Source: an uncultured Ruminococcus sp.
GTDB lineage: Bacteria; Bacillota; Clostridia; Oscillospirales; Acutalibacteraceae
Assembly: GCA_902785365.1 (NCBI GenBank)
Contig: CACZYC010000001.1
Span: 186,001-250,000, forward strand
Reading direction: 5' to 3'
DNA: 64,000 bases
A program made the position numbers and the translations under genes. Positions 41,525-49,746 of the stretch are shown one piece after another; positions within the stretch are counted from its first letter, which is position 1; each line of letters opens with the position of its first letter. A model generated the notes under the pieces. That model saw only the letters and a program-made list of their open reading frames with translations, was not told where the DNA came from and did no database searches.

Positions 41525-41563
41525 AATTAACTAACCTTTCGGATTTTATAATTCATTATCAAA

Positions 41564-41592
41564 ATTATACAGAGAAAATGTGACTTTTTCAA
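41564..41592 (-). promoter_or_regulatory. Promoter of mnmA
   Basis: Minus strand TTGAAA, 17-nt spacer, TATAAT. Confidence 0.7.
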
Positions 41593-41614
41593 GTGTGTTT
41601 TTGTTGTTTTGCTA

Positions 41615-41643
41615 TTTACATTTCTAAAAAACTGTGCTATAAT
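41615..41643 (+). promoter_or_regulatory. Promoter of the sortase-substrate-like gene
   Basis: TTTACA, 17-nt spacer, TATAAT, about 50 nt before ATG 41694. It is back-to-back with the mnmA promoter. Confidence 0.75.
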
Positions 41644-41693
41644 GCAAAGTGTATTAATGTAAATATGCAATTTTGCGTGAAGGGATGATATTT

Positions 41694-42197
41694 ATGAAAA
41701 GATTTTTTGCGTTATCTGTGGCAGTTTTGATTCTTGTGTTTGCCTCGGTTCCCGCTTTTGCGGCGAAGGGCGACAACCCGAGTCCTACAAAACCCGCAGA
41801 ATATAATGTTATTATTCATAATCCTAACGGCGGTACCGCTACATATACTATCGAGGTAGATGAGGACGGACAGCATGCTACGTTGGTTGCTCATCCCAAG
41901 AACGGTTATGAGTTTGTCGGATGGAAAATTAACGGTAAATATACTTTGGAGTCGGGCAGCTTAACCGATGAGGAAATCACTATCCTGCTCAAGAGTGACG
42001 TTGATGTATATCCGATGTACAAGAAGATTGGATCAAGCTCGGTTACAAGCGGCTCATCGATTTCAATCAACTCAGGAACCACCTCGCCCAAGACAAGTGA
42101 TAACAGCGCCATGTATTTTGTGATTATTTTCATTGCTCTGTTTGTAGTTGCTGCCGGCGCGGTTGGAATTAAACTTGCTGTAAGCAAAAAGAAATAA
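41694..42197 (+). CDS. Small secreted protein with Listeria-Bacteroides-type repeat and sortase-like sorting signal
   Basis: 167 residues from ATG 41694 (AAGGGATGAT upstream). A signal peptide (1-~24) is followed by one beta-grasp repeat of the InlB/Listeria-Bacteroides type (YNVIIHNPNGGTATYTIEV ... GYEFVGWKINGKY), a Ser/Thr-rich stalk, and a C-terminal signal: SPKTS (131-135), a hydrophobic helix (~139-162) and KKK. This is the shape of a sortase signal, with an unusual pentapeptide. A class B sortase gene follows 127 nt downstream. The natural guess is that it is anchored by that sortase. Confidence 0.75.
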   Translation: MKRFFALSVAVLILVFASVPAFAAKGDNPSPTKPAEYNVIIHNPNGGTATYTIEVDEDGQHATLVAHPKNGYEFVGWKINGKYTLESGSLTDEEITILLKSDVDVYPMYKKIGSSSVTSGSSISINSGTTSPKTSDNSAMYFVIIFIALFVVAAGAVGIKLAVSKKK

Positions 42198-42208
42198 CAT
42201 TAACTTTT

Positions 42209-42238
42209 AACAGCTCCCTTTTTGGGGGCTGTTTTTTT
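42209..42238 (+). terminator. Terminator after the sortase-substrate-like gene
   Basis: Stem AACAGCTCCC / GGGGGCTGTT (one T-G pair), loop TTTTT, then seven T. Confidence 0.85.
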
Positions 42239-42263
42239 GTCGGTTATCATATGTCTAGTTCTC

Positions 42264-42291
42264 TTGACATTTTTCTTATTAAGACTATAAT
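42264..42291 (+). promoter_or_regulatory. Promoter of the sortase-LCP operon
   Basis: Perfect TTGACA, 16-nt spacer, perfect TATAAT. Confidence 0.8.
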
Positions 42292-42324
42292 ATATAATGT
42301 ATAGAAATGCGAAGGTGCTTATAA

Positions 42325-43107
42325 ATGGATAGGGAAAAGCGATTTAAAATAATTGTTATATCAATTATTATTGTTTTGTTTATAATCATCGGAATACTGG
42401 GGTATTGGCTTGTAACGCTTTTTGCTCAGGGAACTGATGTTTCCGAATACAGAATAAATAATAATTCATCGTCAAGTACAACGGTTTCGAAATCGGGGAA
42501 GTCAGATGAATCGGCGGACAATCCAATCGACTTCAAAAAACTTCAGAAGATTAACCCCGAGATTTTCGGATGGATTTATATTCCCGATACAAATATCGAC
42601 TATCCGCTGCTTCAAAGCAACGAGCGTGATGATTTCTATCTTCACAGCGATATTTACCGAAATTATAAATACGCGGGATCTCTATTCTCCGAATACTGCA
42701 ACAGTACCGATATGGATGACCGTGTAACTCTGATTTACGGTCATAATATGATTGACGGCTCTATGTTTGCCAATCTCCACAAGTTCAGAGACGCTTCTTT
42801 CTTCAATAAGCATACGAAATTTTATATCTATACGCCTGAGCGCAGATTGACATATCAGGTTGTGTCGGCATTTGAGTATGACGACAGGCATATTATGAAC
42901 ACATTCAATTTTTCTGAGAACAAGGTATTTAAGGAGTACCTTGATAGTATTCAGAATCCGCGTTCATTAAGCGCGAATGTGAATACTAAACTTGATCACA
43001 AACTAACTGTTAAGGATAAAATAGTAACTTTGAGTACTTGCCTTGATGCAGGAGACGGCAGGTATCTCTTACAGGGGGTATTGGTGAAGGATGAGCCTAC
43101 AAGGTAA
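42325..43107 (+). CDS. srtB: Class B sortase
   Basis: 260 residues. One N-terminal transmembrane anchor (~8-33), a Ser/Thr linker, and the sortase barrel with His140 in LIYGHNM, Cys239 in TLSTC and Arg246 in GDGRYLL. NPEIFGWIYIPDTNIDYPLLQ is typical of class B. Sortases cut a C-terminal sorting motif and join the protein to peptidoglycan. Its likely substrate is encoded directly upstream (SPKTS motif). It overlaps the LCP gene by 17 bases, so the two are co-expressed. Confidence 0.93.
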   Translation: MDREKRFKIIVISIIIVLFIIIGILGYWLVTLFAQGTDVSEYRINNNSSSSTTVSKSGKSDESADNPIDFKKLQKINPEIFGWIYIPDTNIDYPLLQSNERDDFYLHSDIYRNYKYAGSLFSEYCNSTDMDDRVTLIYGHNMIDGSMFANLHKFRDASFFNKHTKFYIYTPERRLTYQVVSAFEYDDRHIMNTFNFSENKVFKEYLDSIQNPRSLSANVNTKLDHKLTVKDKIVTLSTCLDAGDGRYLLQGVLVKDEPTR

Positions 43108-44521
43108 CGGTAATAACCATAACTATCGGCCAGACCTTAACGAAGAAAATAATTCATTTCTGAAATTTAATGATAGTGAGCAGTACGCTCAAATCACGGG
43201 ACAGAATCCGACGTCTATTGAGCAGGACGGAACTGTTGAATTTGGCACGGACGAGGATGAGCGCAAAAAGAAGCTCCAGGAAGCTATCGAAAGTGAGAAT
43301 TCCTCGGCATATGAGGATCTGGACGATTTCGTTTACAGACAAAATAAACGCCGGGCGAGAACCAGCGGGCACAGACATCATCACCGCCACATAAGCCCGT
43401 CTGTACTTTCTCCGGGTAGGGCCAGACGTAAAAAATCCAGCAGCAAAAAGAAGCACAGGCATAAGCATCACTACCACAGACACCACAGGAAAAAGCGATT
43501 TAAGAAGTGGCAGAAGATCTCACTCGGTATCATTATCTCGCTTATTTCCTTGATTCTGATAATGGTTATCGCGATTGCGCTTATGTACTTCTCGGGTAAA
43601 AACGCATTGATTGATGACGGAGGGTTGAACATCAATGTTCCCGAATTTGCCGAAACGACCGATAACGGGCAGTATATTACATATAAAGGACATAAGTATA
43701 AGTATAACGACAGAATTGCCAATGTACTTTGTATGGGTTCTGACCGTGACGCTGAGCTTACCCGAGTGAGTCCCGAAGAGGATGACTTCGCCACAGGCGG
43801 ACAAGCTGACTCGTTGTTTTTAGCTTCGGTAAATATTGATACAGGCAAAGTTCAGATGGTCAACATCTCCCGCGAAACCATGACGGACGTAAACGTTTAT
43901 TCCGCAAGCGGTAAAGCCGCCGGCAGCCGTAAAGAACAGATATGTTTAGCGTACGCGTACGGCGACGGTGAGGAAACAAGCTGTCAGAATGAGCTTGTAG
44001 CGGTCAGAAGGCTGTTCTATAACCTTCCCGTAAACTTTTATCTGGCATTGAATATCGACGGAATCGCACCCATCAACGACAGCGTTGGAGGCGTAATGGT
44101 ACGCTCGCCCGAGAATATCGCTCAGTTCCACGAGGGTGAGACCTATCACCTTCGCGGAAGCTTGGCTCAGTCATTTGTTCGCGCCCGTAGCCACGCTACA
44201 TTTAAAGGCAACAATCTTCGTATGGAAAGACAAAAGATTTATCTCGAGTCTTTTGCTCAGAATGTCTTTACAAAAACACGTTCAAATCTCGGAGCTCCGC
44301 TTGATGTCTTTAATACCGCGGATCCATATATTACCACCAACGTAGGACTTAACGAAGTCGCGTTTTTCTCGGTAACCGCGCTAAGGGGCGGATTTAGCGG
44401 TCTTGATATCGACAGTGTTCCCGGCGAGGTTAAGGAAGGAAAAAAGTATGCTGAGTTCTATGTGGATGAAAAAGCATTCTTTGAAATGTTCCTGAAATTG
44501 TACTATATCAAAGTAGAATAA
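43091..44521 (+). CDS. LytR-CpsA-Psr family protein with His-rich basic cytosolic region
   Basis: 476 residues. A ~140-residue cytosolic N-terminus ends in a striking basic/His-rich cluster (about 87-142, with HRHHHRH and KHRHKHHYHRHHRKK). One transmembrane helix follows (~145-167), then an LCP domain: NVLCMGSDRDAEL, GGQADSLFLASV, MVNISRETMTDVNVY (catalytic-site arginine), and RARSHATFKGNNLRMERQK. It should ligate a glycopolymer to peptidoglycan. The gene starts inside the sortase gene (17-base overlap). Linking a sortase and an LCP enzyme in one operon suggests coordinated cell-wall assembly. Confidence 0.9.
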   Translation: MSLQGNGNNHNYRPDLNEENNSFLKFNDSEQYAQITGQNPTSIEQDGTVEFGTDEDERKKKLQEAIESENSSAYEDLDDFVYRQNKRRARTSGHRHHHRHISPSVLSPGRARRKKSSSKKKHRHKHHYHRHHRKKRFKKWQKISLGIIISLISLILIMVIAIALMYFSGKNALIDDGGLNINVPEFAETTDNGQYITYKGHKYKYNDRIANVLCMGSDRDAELTRVSPEEDDFATGGQADSLFLASVNIDTGKVQMVNISRETMTDVNVYSASGKAAGSRKEQICLAYAYGDGEETSCQNELVAVRRLFYNLPVNFYLALNIDGIAPINDSVGGVMVRSPENIAQFHEGETYHLRGSLAQSFVRARSHATFKGNNLRMERQKIYLESFAQNVFTKTRSNLGAPLDVFNTADPYITTNVGLNEVAFFSVTALRGGFSGLDIDSVPGEVKEGKKYAEFYVDEKAFFEMFLKLYYIKVE

Positions 44522-44526
44522 ATAAA

Positions 44527-44558
44527 CAGGGGTCGGCAAGCCGACCCCTGAATTTTTT
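44527..44558. terminator. Bidirectional terminator between the LCP and tspO genes
   Basis: Eleven-bp stem CAGGGGTCGGC / GCCGACCCCTG, loop AA, then AATTTTTT. Confidence 0.85.
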
Positions 44559-45045
44559 ACATATTAAGCACAAATACCCCGAATGTGAGATACGTCGCGA
44601 AAGCTGTCCAGATAATGTATGGTATCTGTATAATTCCCGCGGCGGGACTTATCGCGTAGAACTTCTTTGTCATAATTATTACTAAAACAAGCAGAACGAT
44701 AATCCACAAAAACGCCAGGAAGTATGCCGAGAGGCTAAAGAAAATTATCGGCCAGAAGAAGTTCACGGCGAGCTGCGCCCCGTAAATCAACAGAGCGCGC
44801 TTGCGTTCGTCGGAGGTTGAGTATTTATCGGTGTATACCAGATAGGCGGAAATTCCCATAAGCAGGAACAAAATAGTCCATACGATGGGGAAGAGCCATG
44901 ACGGCGGTGTCAGAGGCGGCTTTGCCGCTTTGTCAAAACTGCTCATCCCGGGCATTGATATTACCGAGGAAAGCGCTCCTGTTCCCAGACTGATCGCGCA
45001 GCTTATTGCCAGTTTCTTGAAATCTATGTTGTGTACTAATTTCAT
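44557..45045 (-). CDS. tspO: TspO/MBR family membrane protein
   Basis: 162 residues from ATG 45045 (GGGAG 8 nt upstream). Five helices with the family's motifs: SVISMPGMSSFDKAAKPPLTPPSWLFPIVWTILFLLMGISAYLVY, then LAVNFFWPIIFF. TspO proteins bind tetrapyrroles and act in stress responses; the bacterial role is not settled. The upstream region is the copy 2 repeat element, so its promoter may be inside that repeat. Confidence 0.93.
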   Translation of the reverse strand: MKLVHNIDFKKLAISCAISLGTGALSSVISMPGMSSFDKAAKPPLTPPSWLFPIVWTILFLLMGISAYLVYTDKYSTSDERKRALLIYGAQLAVNFFWPIIFFSLSAYFLAFLWIIVLLVLVIIMTKKFYAISPAAGIIQIPYIIWTAFATYLTFGVFVLNM

Positions 45046-45092
45046 AAAAACAACTCCCAAGCATATTATATGCTGGAGATTAATCTTTTATG

Positions 45093-45488
45093 AGTAGTCA
45101 GTGTTCAGTGGTCAGTAGTCAGCAGTCAGTAGTCAGTAGTCAGTAAATGTCGAGAACAAAACAATACTGTCATCCTGAATGTCAATTCACTGTCATCCTG
45201 AGCGTTTTCCTCTGTCATCCTGAGCGTTTTCCTCTGTCATCCTGAGCGTTTTCCTCTGTCATCCTGAGCGAAGCGAAGGATCTTTAAGATTCTTCGTCGC
45301 ATTGCTCCTCAGAATGACAAGGGGCAAGCCTCAGAATGACAAATAATAGAAACAAAGTCTTAGGTCCAATACAGAACCTAAGACTTTAATTAGTTTATAT
45401 CATTATTTATCCAATCGGGATACTAACGTATCGGAAGATGGAACGTTTCTCCCCGACCGCAACTGACCACTGATCACTGACCACTGAG
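45093..45488 (-). repeat. Heptamer-flanked intergenic element, copy 2, with nested repeats
   Basis: Seven TNGTCAG heptamers lie at the left (45093-45144) and CTGANCA-type heptamers at the right (45462-45488), in inverted orientation. The 14-bp hairpin is present at 45354-45387; one pair is G-U, so the stem is kept. The piece 45372-45422 matches copy 1 in reverse at 50 of 51 positions. Where copy 1 has ~80 unique bases, this copy carries a second repeat family (45168-45343). No gene is present. Confidence 0.85.
45168..45343. repeat. Nested TGTCATCCTGAG repeat array
   Basis: Three exact 22-bp units begin at 45191 (TGTCATCCTGAGCGTTTTCC plus TC), then comes the 63-bp imperfect palindrome 45257-45319, followed by a further partial unit. 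The palindrome matches 17974-18036 in reverse at 61 of 63 positions. Confidence 0.85.
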
Positions 45489-45494
45489 AACTGC

Positions 45495-46247
45495 CTAAAC
45501 AAACTCCGCGATATTTGCCCAACTCATCAAAAGTTCTCTTTCCTCGGGAATTTTCTTTACCGACTGTGACGCCGCGACAATAGGCATCCAGCTTTGTACA
45601 AGTTGTTTTGCGGTGTCTGTCTTGCGGCAATATGTGTTGAGGTATTTTTCAGCCATTTCAGTTTTGCCGTCAAGTGTCAACATGAGGTAAGTTCTCGCCG
45701 CGTCTGCAGCTCCGTTTCCCTGAGTAACGTGCGCCCAGTCAATGATATAAGCTTCGTCCTCAGGCGTAATGATAATGTTGCTTGGCACAAAGTCGCCGTG
45801 GCAAACCTTGTTGTGCTTTTTCATACCGTTTACTCGGTTGTGAAGCTCATAACGCGCGGTAGCGTCAAGGTCTGACGCGCTGATTTTCTTCTGCATTTTA
45901 TCGCGCAGGTCAGTGAGCAGGGGAGCGCGTTCCGCGAGAATAGAAATCTGAATATCCACAAATCTGTCAATGTATTCATCGAGTTTGTCGGGGTTCTCCT
46001 CAATAAGTTTGCTGAGCGTCTTGCCCTCGATAAAATCGGAAACGATAGCCCATTTTCCGTCGATTTTAGTAACCTCGTGGATTTTTGGAATTTTTATTGT
46101 ACCGATTTCCTCCACTCTCGCCTGGTTAAGCGCTTCGTTGAGAACAGCTGATTTGGAAAAGCTTTCGTCAAAAACTTTTATAGCTTTATCGCCGTCACGG
46201 TAAATCTTTTTCCCTTTTGTTTCAAAAATTATTTTGTCAAGCTTCAT
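45495..46247 (-). CDS. Aminoglycoside-phosphotransferase/choline-kinase-like small kinase
   Basis: 250 residues from ATG 46247. Kinase features: KAIKVFDESF (ATP-binding lysine), IVSDFIEGKTL (hinge), the catalytic loop HNKVCHGDFVPSNIIIT and the metal site YIIDWAHVT. It belongs to the APH/choline kinase fold; the substrate is unknown and drug resistance is not implied. Its ATG begins one base after the adhE stop, and its ribosome site (AAGGAGG) is inside the last adhE codons, so the two genes are translationally coupled. The 3' end reaches repeat copy 2. Confidence 0.82.
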   Translation of the reverse strand: MKLDKIIFETKGKKIYRDGDKAIKVFDESFSKSAVLNEALNQARVEEIGTIKIPKIHEVTKIDGKWAIVSDFIEGKTLSKLIEENPDKLDEYIDRFVDIQISILAERAPLLTDLRDKMQKKISASDLDATARYELHNRVNGMKKHNKVCHGDFVPSNIIITPEDEAYIIDWAHVTQGNGAADAARTYLMLTLDGKTEMAEKYLNTYCRKTDTAKQLVQSWMPIVAASQSVKKIPEERELLMSWANIAEFV

Positions 46248-46248
46248 A

Positions 46249-48873
46249 TCACTTCGCCTCCTTGTAATCCTTGCCGTAATACGCCTTGAGGTACATTTCT
46301 TTGATTTCACTCATAAGCGGATATCTCGGGTTGGCGCCTGTGCACTGGTCATCAAACGCTTGCTCTGTCATAGCGTCAAGGTTGTCGAGGAAGTACTTTT
46401 CGTCAACGCCGTAGTCATGGATTGTTTCTTTAATACCGACACGGGCTTTAAGGTCGTTGACAGCTTTGATGAGGTTCTCGACACTCTCGTCGTCATCCTT
46501 GCCGCCCAAGCCTAAGTAGCGGGCAACTTCCGCGTATCTCTCTTTGGTGTGAGGATAAGCGTATTGCGGGAATGTTCCCATCTTCGCGGGAACCTCCTCA
46601 GCGTTAAATCGGATAACATATTCAAGCATAAGCGCGTTCGCTACACCGTGAGCTATATGATGGAAAGCTCCGAGCTTATGAGCCATAGAGTGGCATACTC
46701 CGAGGAAAGCGTTAGCAAAAGCCATACCCGCCATAGTTGCCGCGTGAGCAACCTTTTCACGGGCGACGGGCTCATTCTGTCCGTTGTCGTAGCAAGCGGG
46801 AAGATACTCGAAAATAACTTTCAACGCTCTTTCGGCGAGGCTGTCGGTGAAGTCGGTTGCCAGCATTGAAGCGATAGCCTCAAGCGCGTGAGATACCGCG
46901 TCGATACCCGAAGCGGCTGTCAGCCCCTTGGGCCCTGACATCATCATATCGGCGTCAACAATCGCCATATCGGGCATAAGCTCGTAATCGGCGAGAGGAT
47001 ACTTTGTGCCGTCGTTCTCGTCGGTGATAACCGCGAAAGGAGTAACTTCCGAACCTGTTCCCGAGGATGTCGGGATAGCCACAAAGTACGCCTTGTCGCC
47101 CATATGCGGGAATTTGTAAACTCTCTTGCGGATATCCGAGAACCGCATAGCCATATCAGCAAAGTCAACTTCGGGATGCTCGTAAAGAACCCACATAATT
47201 TTACCCGCGTCCATAGCCGAACCGCCACCGATTGCGATAATTACATCGGGGTTAAAAGCCGCCATAGCCCTGGCGCCTTCCTTGGCGGATTTGAGAGTCG
47301 GGTCGGGCTGTACATCAAAGAATGTGGTGTGTGTGATACCCATTTTGTCGAGCTCGTCTGTTACGCATTTTGTATAGCCGTTGTTGTAAAGAAACTCATC
47401 CGTAACAATAAAGGCTTTTTTCTTATTCATTTCCTCCCCGAGTTCTTTTATGGCTACGGGGATACAGCCTTTCTTTATATAAACCTTTTCGGGAGCCTTG
47501 AACCAAAGCATATTTTCTCTCCTCTCGACGACAGTCTTAATGTTAAGTAAGTGCTTGCAGCCAACGTTTTCGCTTATTGAGTTGCCGCCCATAGAGCCGC
47601 AGCCGAGTGTAAGCGAAGGCGTAAAGTCAAAGTTGTAAATGTCGCCGATACCGCCGAGCGATGAGGGAGTGTTTATAATAAGACGGCAGGTTTCCATTCT
47701 TTTTGCGAATTCATCGAGCTTTTCACGCTCGTTTATGTTGTCTATCCAGAGCACTGAGGTGTGGCCCAGACCGCCGTTGTTATTCAGTAGAGTTTCCGCT
47801 ATGTCAAGTGAGTCGGAAAAGTCTTTGGACTTATACATACCGAGGATAGTGGTGAGCTTTTCGTGACCGAAAGCCTCGTCAGTGTCTGTGCTCTCAGCTT
47901 CGCCGATAATTACCTTTGTTTCCGCGGGAATATCAAAGCCCGCCATTTTTGCTATTGTGACAGGACGCTGACCAACTATCTTTGCGTTAAGCGCGCCGTT
48001 AATCATCATAGTTTTTCTTATTTTATCGGCTTCCTCATCATTAAGGAAGTAACAGCCGCGTTTTATAAACTCCGCCTTAACAGCGTCGTAAATGCTTTCC
48101 TCGGCGATAATTGTCTGTTCGGTAGCGCATATCATACCGTTATCAAAAGTCTTTGAGTGGATGATAGAGTTCACAGCGACAGTGATATCAGCGCTTTTAT
48201 CAATGATAGCCGAAGCGTTGCCCGCGCCTACGCCCAAAGCGGGTTTGCCGCTGGAGTACGCCGCTTTAACCATTGAAGGGCCGCCTGTGGCAAGGATGGT
48301 GTCGACCTCGCTCATTAACATATTTGTCATTTCGAGCGAGGGTTTGTCAATCCACGCGATAATGTCCTCGGGAGCGCCTGCCTTTACAGCGGCTTCAAGG
48401 ACAATTCTGGAAGCCGCTATTGTGCTTTCCTTTGCTCTCGGGTGAGGTGAGATGATGATACCGTTTCTCGTTTTAAGGGATATCAGGCACTTGAAAATCG
48501 CTGTGGAAGTCGGGTTGGTTGTGGGGATAACCGCGCCGATAACACCTATGGGAACAGCAATTTTTGTGGTGCCCATAGCTTCGTTTCTTTCAATAACGCC
48601 GCAGGTTTTAGCGTCGCGATATTTGTTGTAGATGTTTTCGGAGGCATAGTGGTTCTTAATAACCTTGTCCTCGACGATACCCATTCCTGTTTCCTCTACA
48701 GCCATTTTCGCGAGTGGGATTCTCGCCTGATTTGCGGCCGTAGCGGCTGCAAGGAAGATTTTATCTACCTGCTCCTGTGTGTACTGAGCGAACTTTGCCT
48801 GAGCCGTTCTCACTCTTTTGAGAGCCGCTTCAAGCGCGGGAACGCTGTCAACAATCAGGTGTTCTTTAGCCAT
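46249..48873 (-). CDS. adhE: Bifunctional acetaldehyde-CoA/alcohol dehydrogenase
   Basis: 874 residues, full length. The N-terminal half is an aldehyde dehydrogenase (catalytic Cys in NGMICATEQ); the C-terminal half is an iron alcohol dehydrogenase (VIAIGGGSAMDAGK for NAD, and the metal histidines in GVCHSMAHKLGAFHHIAHG). It turns acetyl-CoA into ethanol through acetaldehyde and recycles NAD in fermentation; AdhE often forms helical spirosomes. It lies between an LRR lipoprotein gene (17 nt upstream) and a kinase gene (1 nt downstream). A Rex-like operator lies over the promoter of the lipoprotein gene. Confidence 0.97.
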   Translation of the reverse strand: MAKEHLIVDSVPALEAALKRVRTAQAKFAQYTQEQVDKIFLAAATAANQARIPLAKMAVEETGMGIVEDKVIKNHYASENIYNKYRDAKTCGVIERNEAMGTTKIAVPIGVIGAVIPTTNPTSTAIFKCLISLKTRNGIIISPHPRAKESTIAASRIVLEAAVKAGAPEDIIAWIDKPSLEMTNMLMSEVDTILATGGPSMVKAAYSSGKPALGVGAGNASAIIDKSADITVAVNSIIHSKTFDNGMICATEQTIIAEESIYDAVKAEFIKRGCYFLNDEEADKIRKTMMINGALNAKIVGQRPVTIAKMAGFDIPAETKVIIGEAESTDTDEAFGHEKLTTILGMYKSKDFSDSLDIAETLLNNNGGLGHTSVLWIDNINEREKLDEFAKRMETCRLIINTPSSLGGIGDIYNFDFTPSLTLGCGSMGGNSISENVGCKHLLNIKTVVERRENMLWFKAPEKVYIKKGCIPVAIKELGEEMNKKKAFIVTDEFLYNNGYTKCVTDELDKMGITHTTFFDVQPDPTLKSAKEGARAMAAFNPDVIIAIGGGSAMDAGKIMWVLYEHPEVDFADMAMRFSDIRKRVYKFPHMGDKAYFVAIPTSSGTGSEVTPFAVITDENDGTKYPLADYELMPDMAIVDADMMMSGPKGLTAASGIDAVSHALEAIASMLATDFTDSLAERALKVIFEYLPACYDNGQNEPVAREKVAHAATMAGMAFANAFLGVCHSMAHKLGAFHHIAHGVANALMLEYVIRFNAEEVPAKMGTFPQYAYPHTKERYAEVARYLGLGGKDDDESVENLIKAVNDLKARVGIKETIHDYGVDEKYFLDNLDAMTEQAFDDQCTGANPRYPLMSEIKEMYLKAYYGKDYKEAK

Positions 48874-48890
48874 AATAATTTACCTCCGTT

Positions 48891-49589
48891 TTACTTTTCA
48901 ACATAAGAAAGCTTACATTTTTTAGCCGCTTTAATCGCGGATGAGCCTTTGGGTGCGATAACCTTGGTTTTTGCTCCTGTCTTGAATGCTGTATCCGCAA
49001 CCTTTGTATTCTTGCTCAATACTTTAATTTCGGTAAGCGATTTACAATCCGCGAAAGCAAGGCTGTCTATTTTCTTAACTTTTTTGGGAATAATTATCTT
49101 TTCGATACTTGAGGCGTTAAAAGCGTTTATTCCAATAGTTTCAAGGGTTTCGGGCAGTTCGATTTCAGTTAAAGCGAATGTAGCGAAAAACGCGTTGTCG
49201 CCGATTTTTTTAACTCCCTCAGATATGTTTACGATATTGAGTTTTTGACACAGAGCGAAAGCGTATCCGTCAATTTCCTTCATACCGTCGGGCATTGTTA
49301 CGCTTTCAATATCCAGACCCTTGAACGCGCTCTTCGCGATGTTCTTAACAACTCTACCTTCGTAGTCAATCGGAATACTTACGTCTTTATCCTTGCCGTC
49401 ATAGGCAGAAACAGCGAGTGTGCCGTCATCATTAAGCTTATATCCTACACCGTACTCGTCTCTGAGAGGGGGCGCGGTTGTGGACTGAATGGATACCGTC
49501 GAATCCGACGATGAACAATTGCACGCGCTGAACACTATAACGGAGAACAGAAGCGTTGTGATAAGTATAATTGCTGTTAATCTTTTCAT
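48891..49589 (-). CDS. LRR (BspA-like) lipoprotein
   Basis: 232 residues from ATG 49589. A lipobox (VFSAC, Cys ~22) follows a hydrophobic signal, so it is a lipoprotein. After a Ser/Thr linker there are about five LRR_5 repeats (AFKGLDIESVTMPDGMKEIDGYAFALCQKLNIV-type). Unlike the LRR protein at the window start it has no dockerin. It is the first gene of an operon with adhE, which is an odd pairing for a surface protein. Confidence 0.85.
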   Translation of the reverse strand: MKRLTAIILITTLLFSVIVFSACNCSSSDSTVSIQSTTAPPLRDEYGVGYKLNDDGTLAVSAYDGKDKDVSIPIDYEGRVVKNIAKSAFKGLDIESVTMPDGMKEIDGYAFALCQKLNIVNISEGVKKIGDNAFFATFALTEIELPETLETIGINAFNASSIEKIIIPKKVKKIDSLAFADCKSLTEIKVLSKNTKVADTAFKTGAKTKVIAPKGSSAIKAAKKCKLSYVEK

Positions 49590-49613
49590 AATAATCACCA
49601 CTTTAAAAATATT

Positions 49614-49632
49614 ATACTATTAAAAATAGTAT
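49614..49632 (-). promoter_or_regulatory. AT-rich palindrome near the LRR lipoprotein start
   Basis: ATACTAT / ATAGTAT with loop TAAAA; it overlaps a TATAAT (minus strand, 49611-49616). It could be a second operator or a weak second promoter region. Confidence 0.35.
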
Positions 49633-49667
49633 ATCATATCAAAATGCTTTTGTATAGCGTTTATTGC

Positions 49668-49696
49668 ATATTACCATGTTGTTAAATTTTTGTCAA
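49668..49696 (-). promoter_or_regulatory. Promoter of the LRR-adhE-kinase operon with Rex-like operator
   Basis: Minus strand TTGACA (49691-49696), 17-nt spacer, TAATAT (49668-49673). An 18-bp Rex-like box overlaps the -35: TTGACAA-AAAT-TTAACAA (49679-49696). The second half is a perfect Rex half-site; the first matches at 5 of 7. Confidence 0.6.
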
Positions 49697-49703
49697 TCTT
49701 TTC

Positions 49704-49735
49704 AAAAAAAGAGAGTACCCCTCGAGAGGGGTACT
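49704..49735 (-). terminator. Terminator of the ylbJ-asnB-PAP2 operon
   Basis: Ten-bp stem AGTACCCCTC / GAGGGGTACT, followed on the minus strand by CTCTTTTTTT. Confidence 0.85.
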
Positions 49736-49746
49736 GTGCTTTGATA

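Noticed and set aside
45093..45260. Possible CRISPR array because of short regular repeats
   Set aside because: Units are 7 bp or 22 bp with no unique spacers, and no cas genes are near; they are tandem and dispersed repeats.
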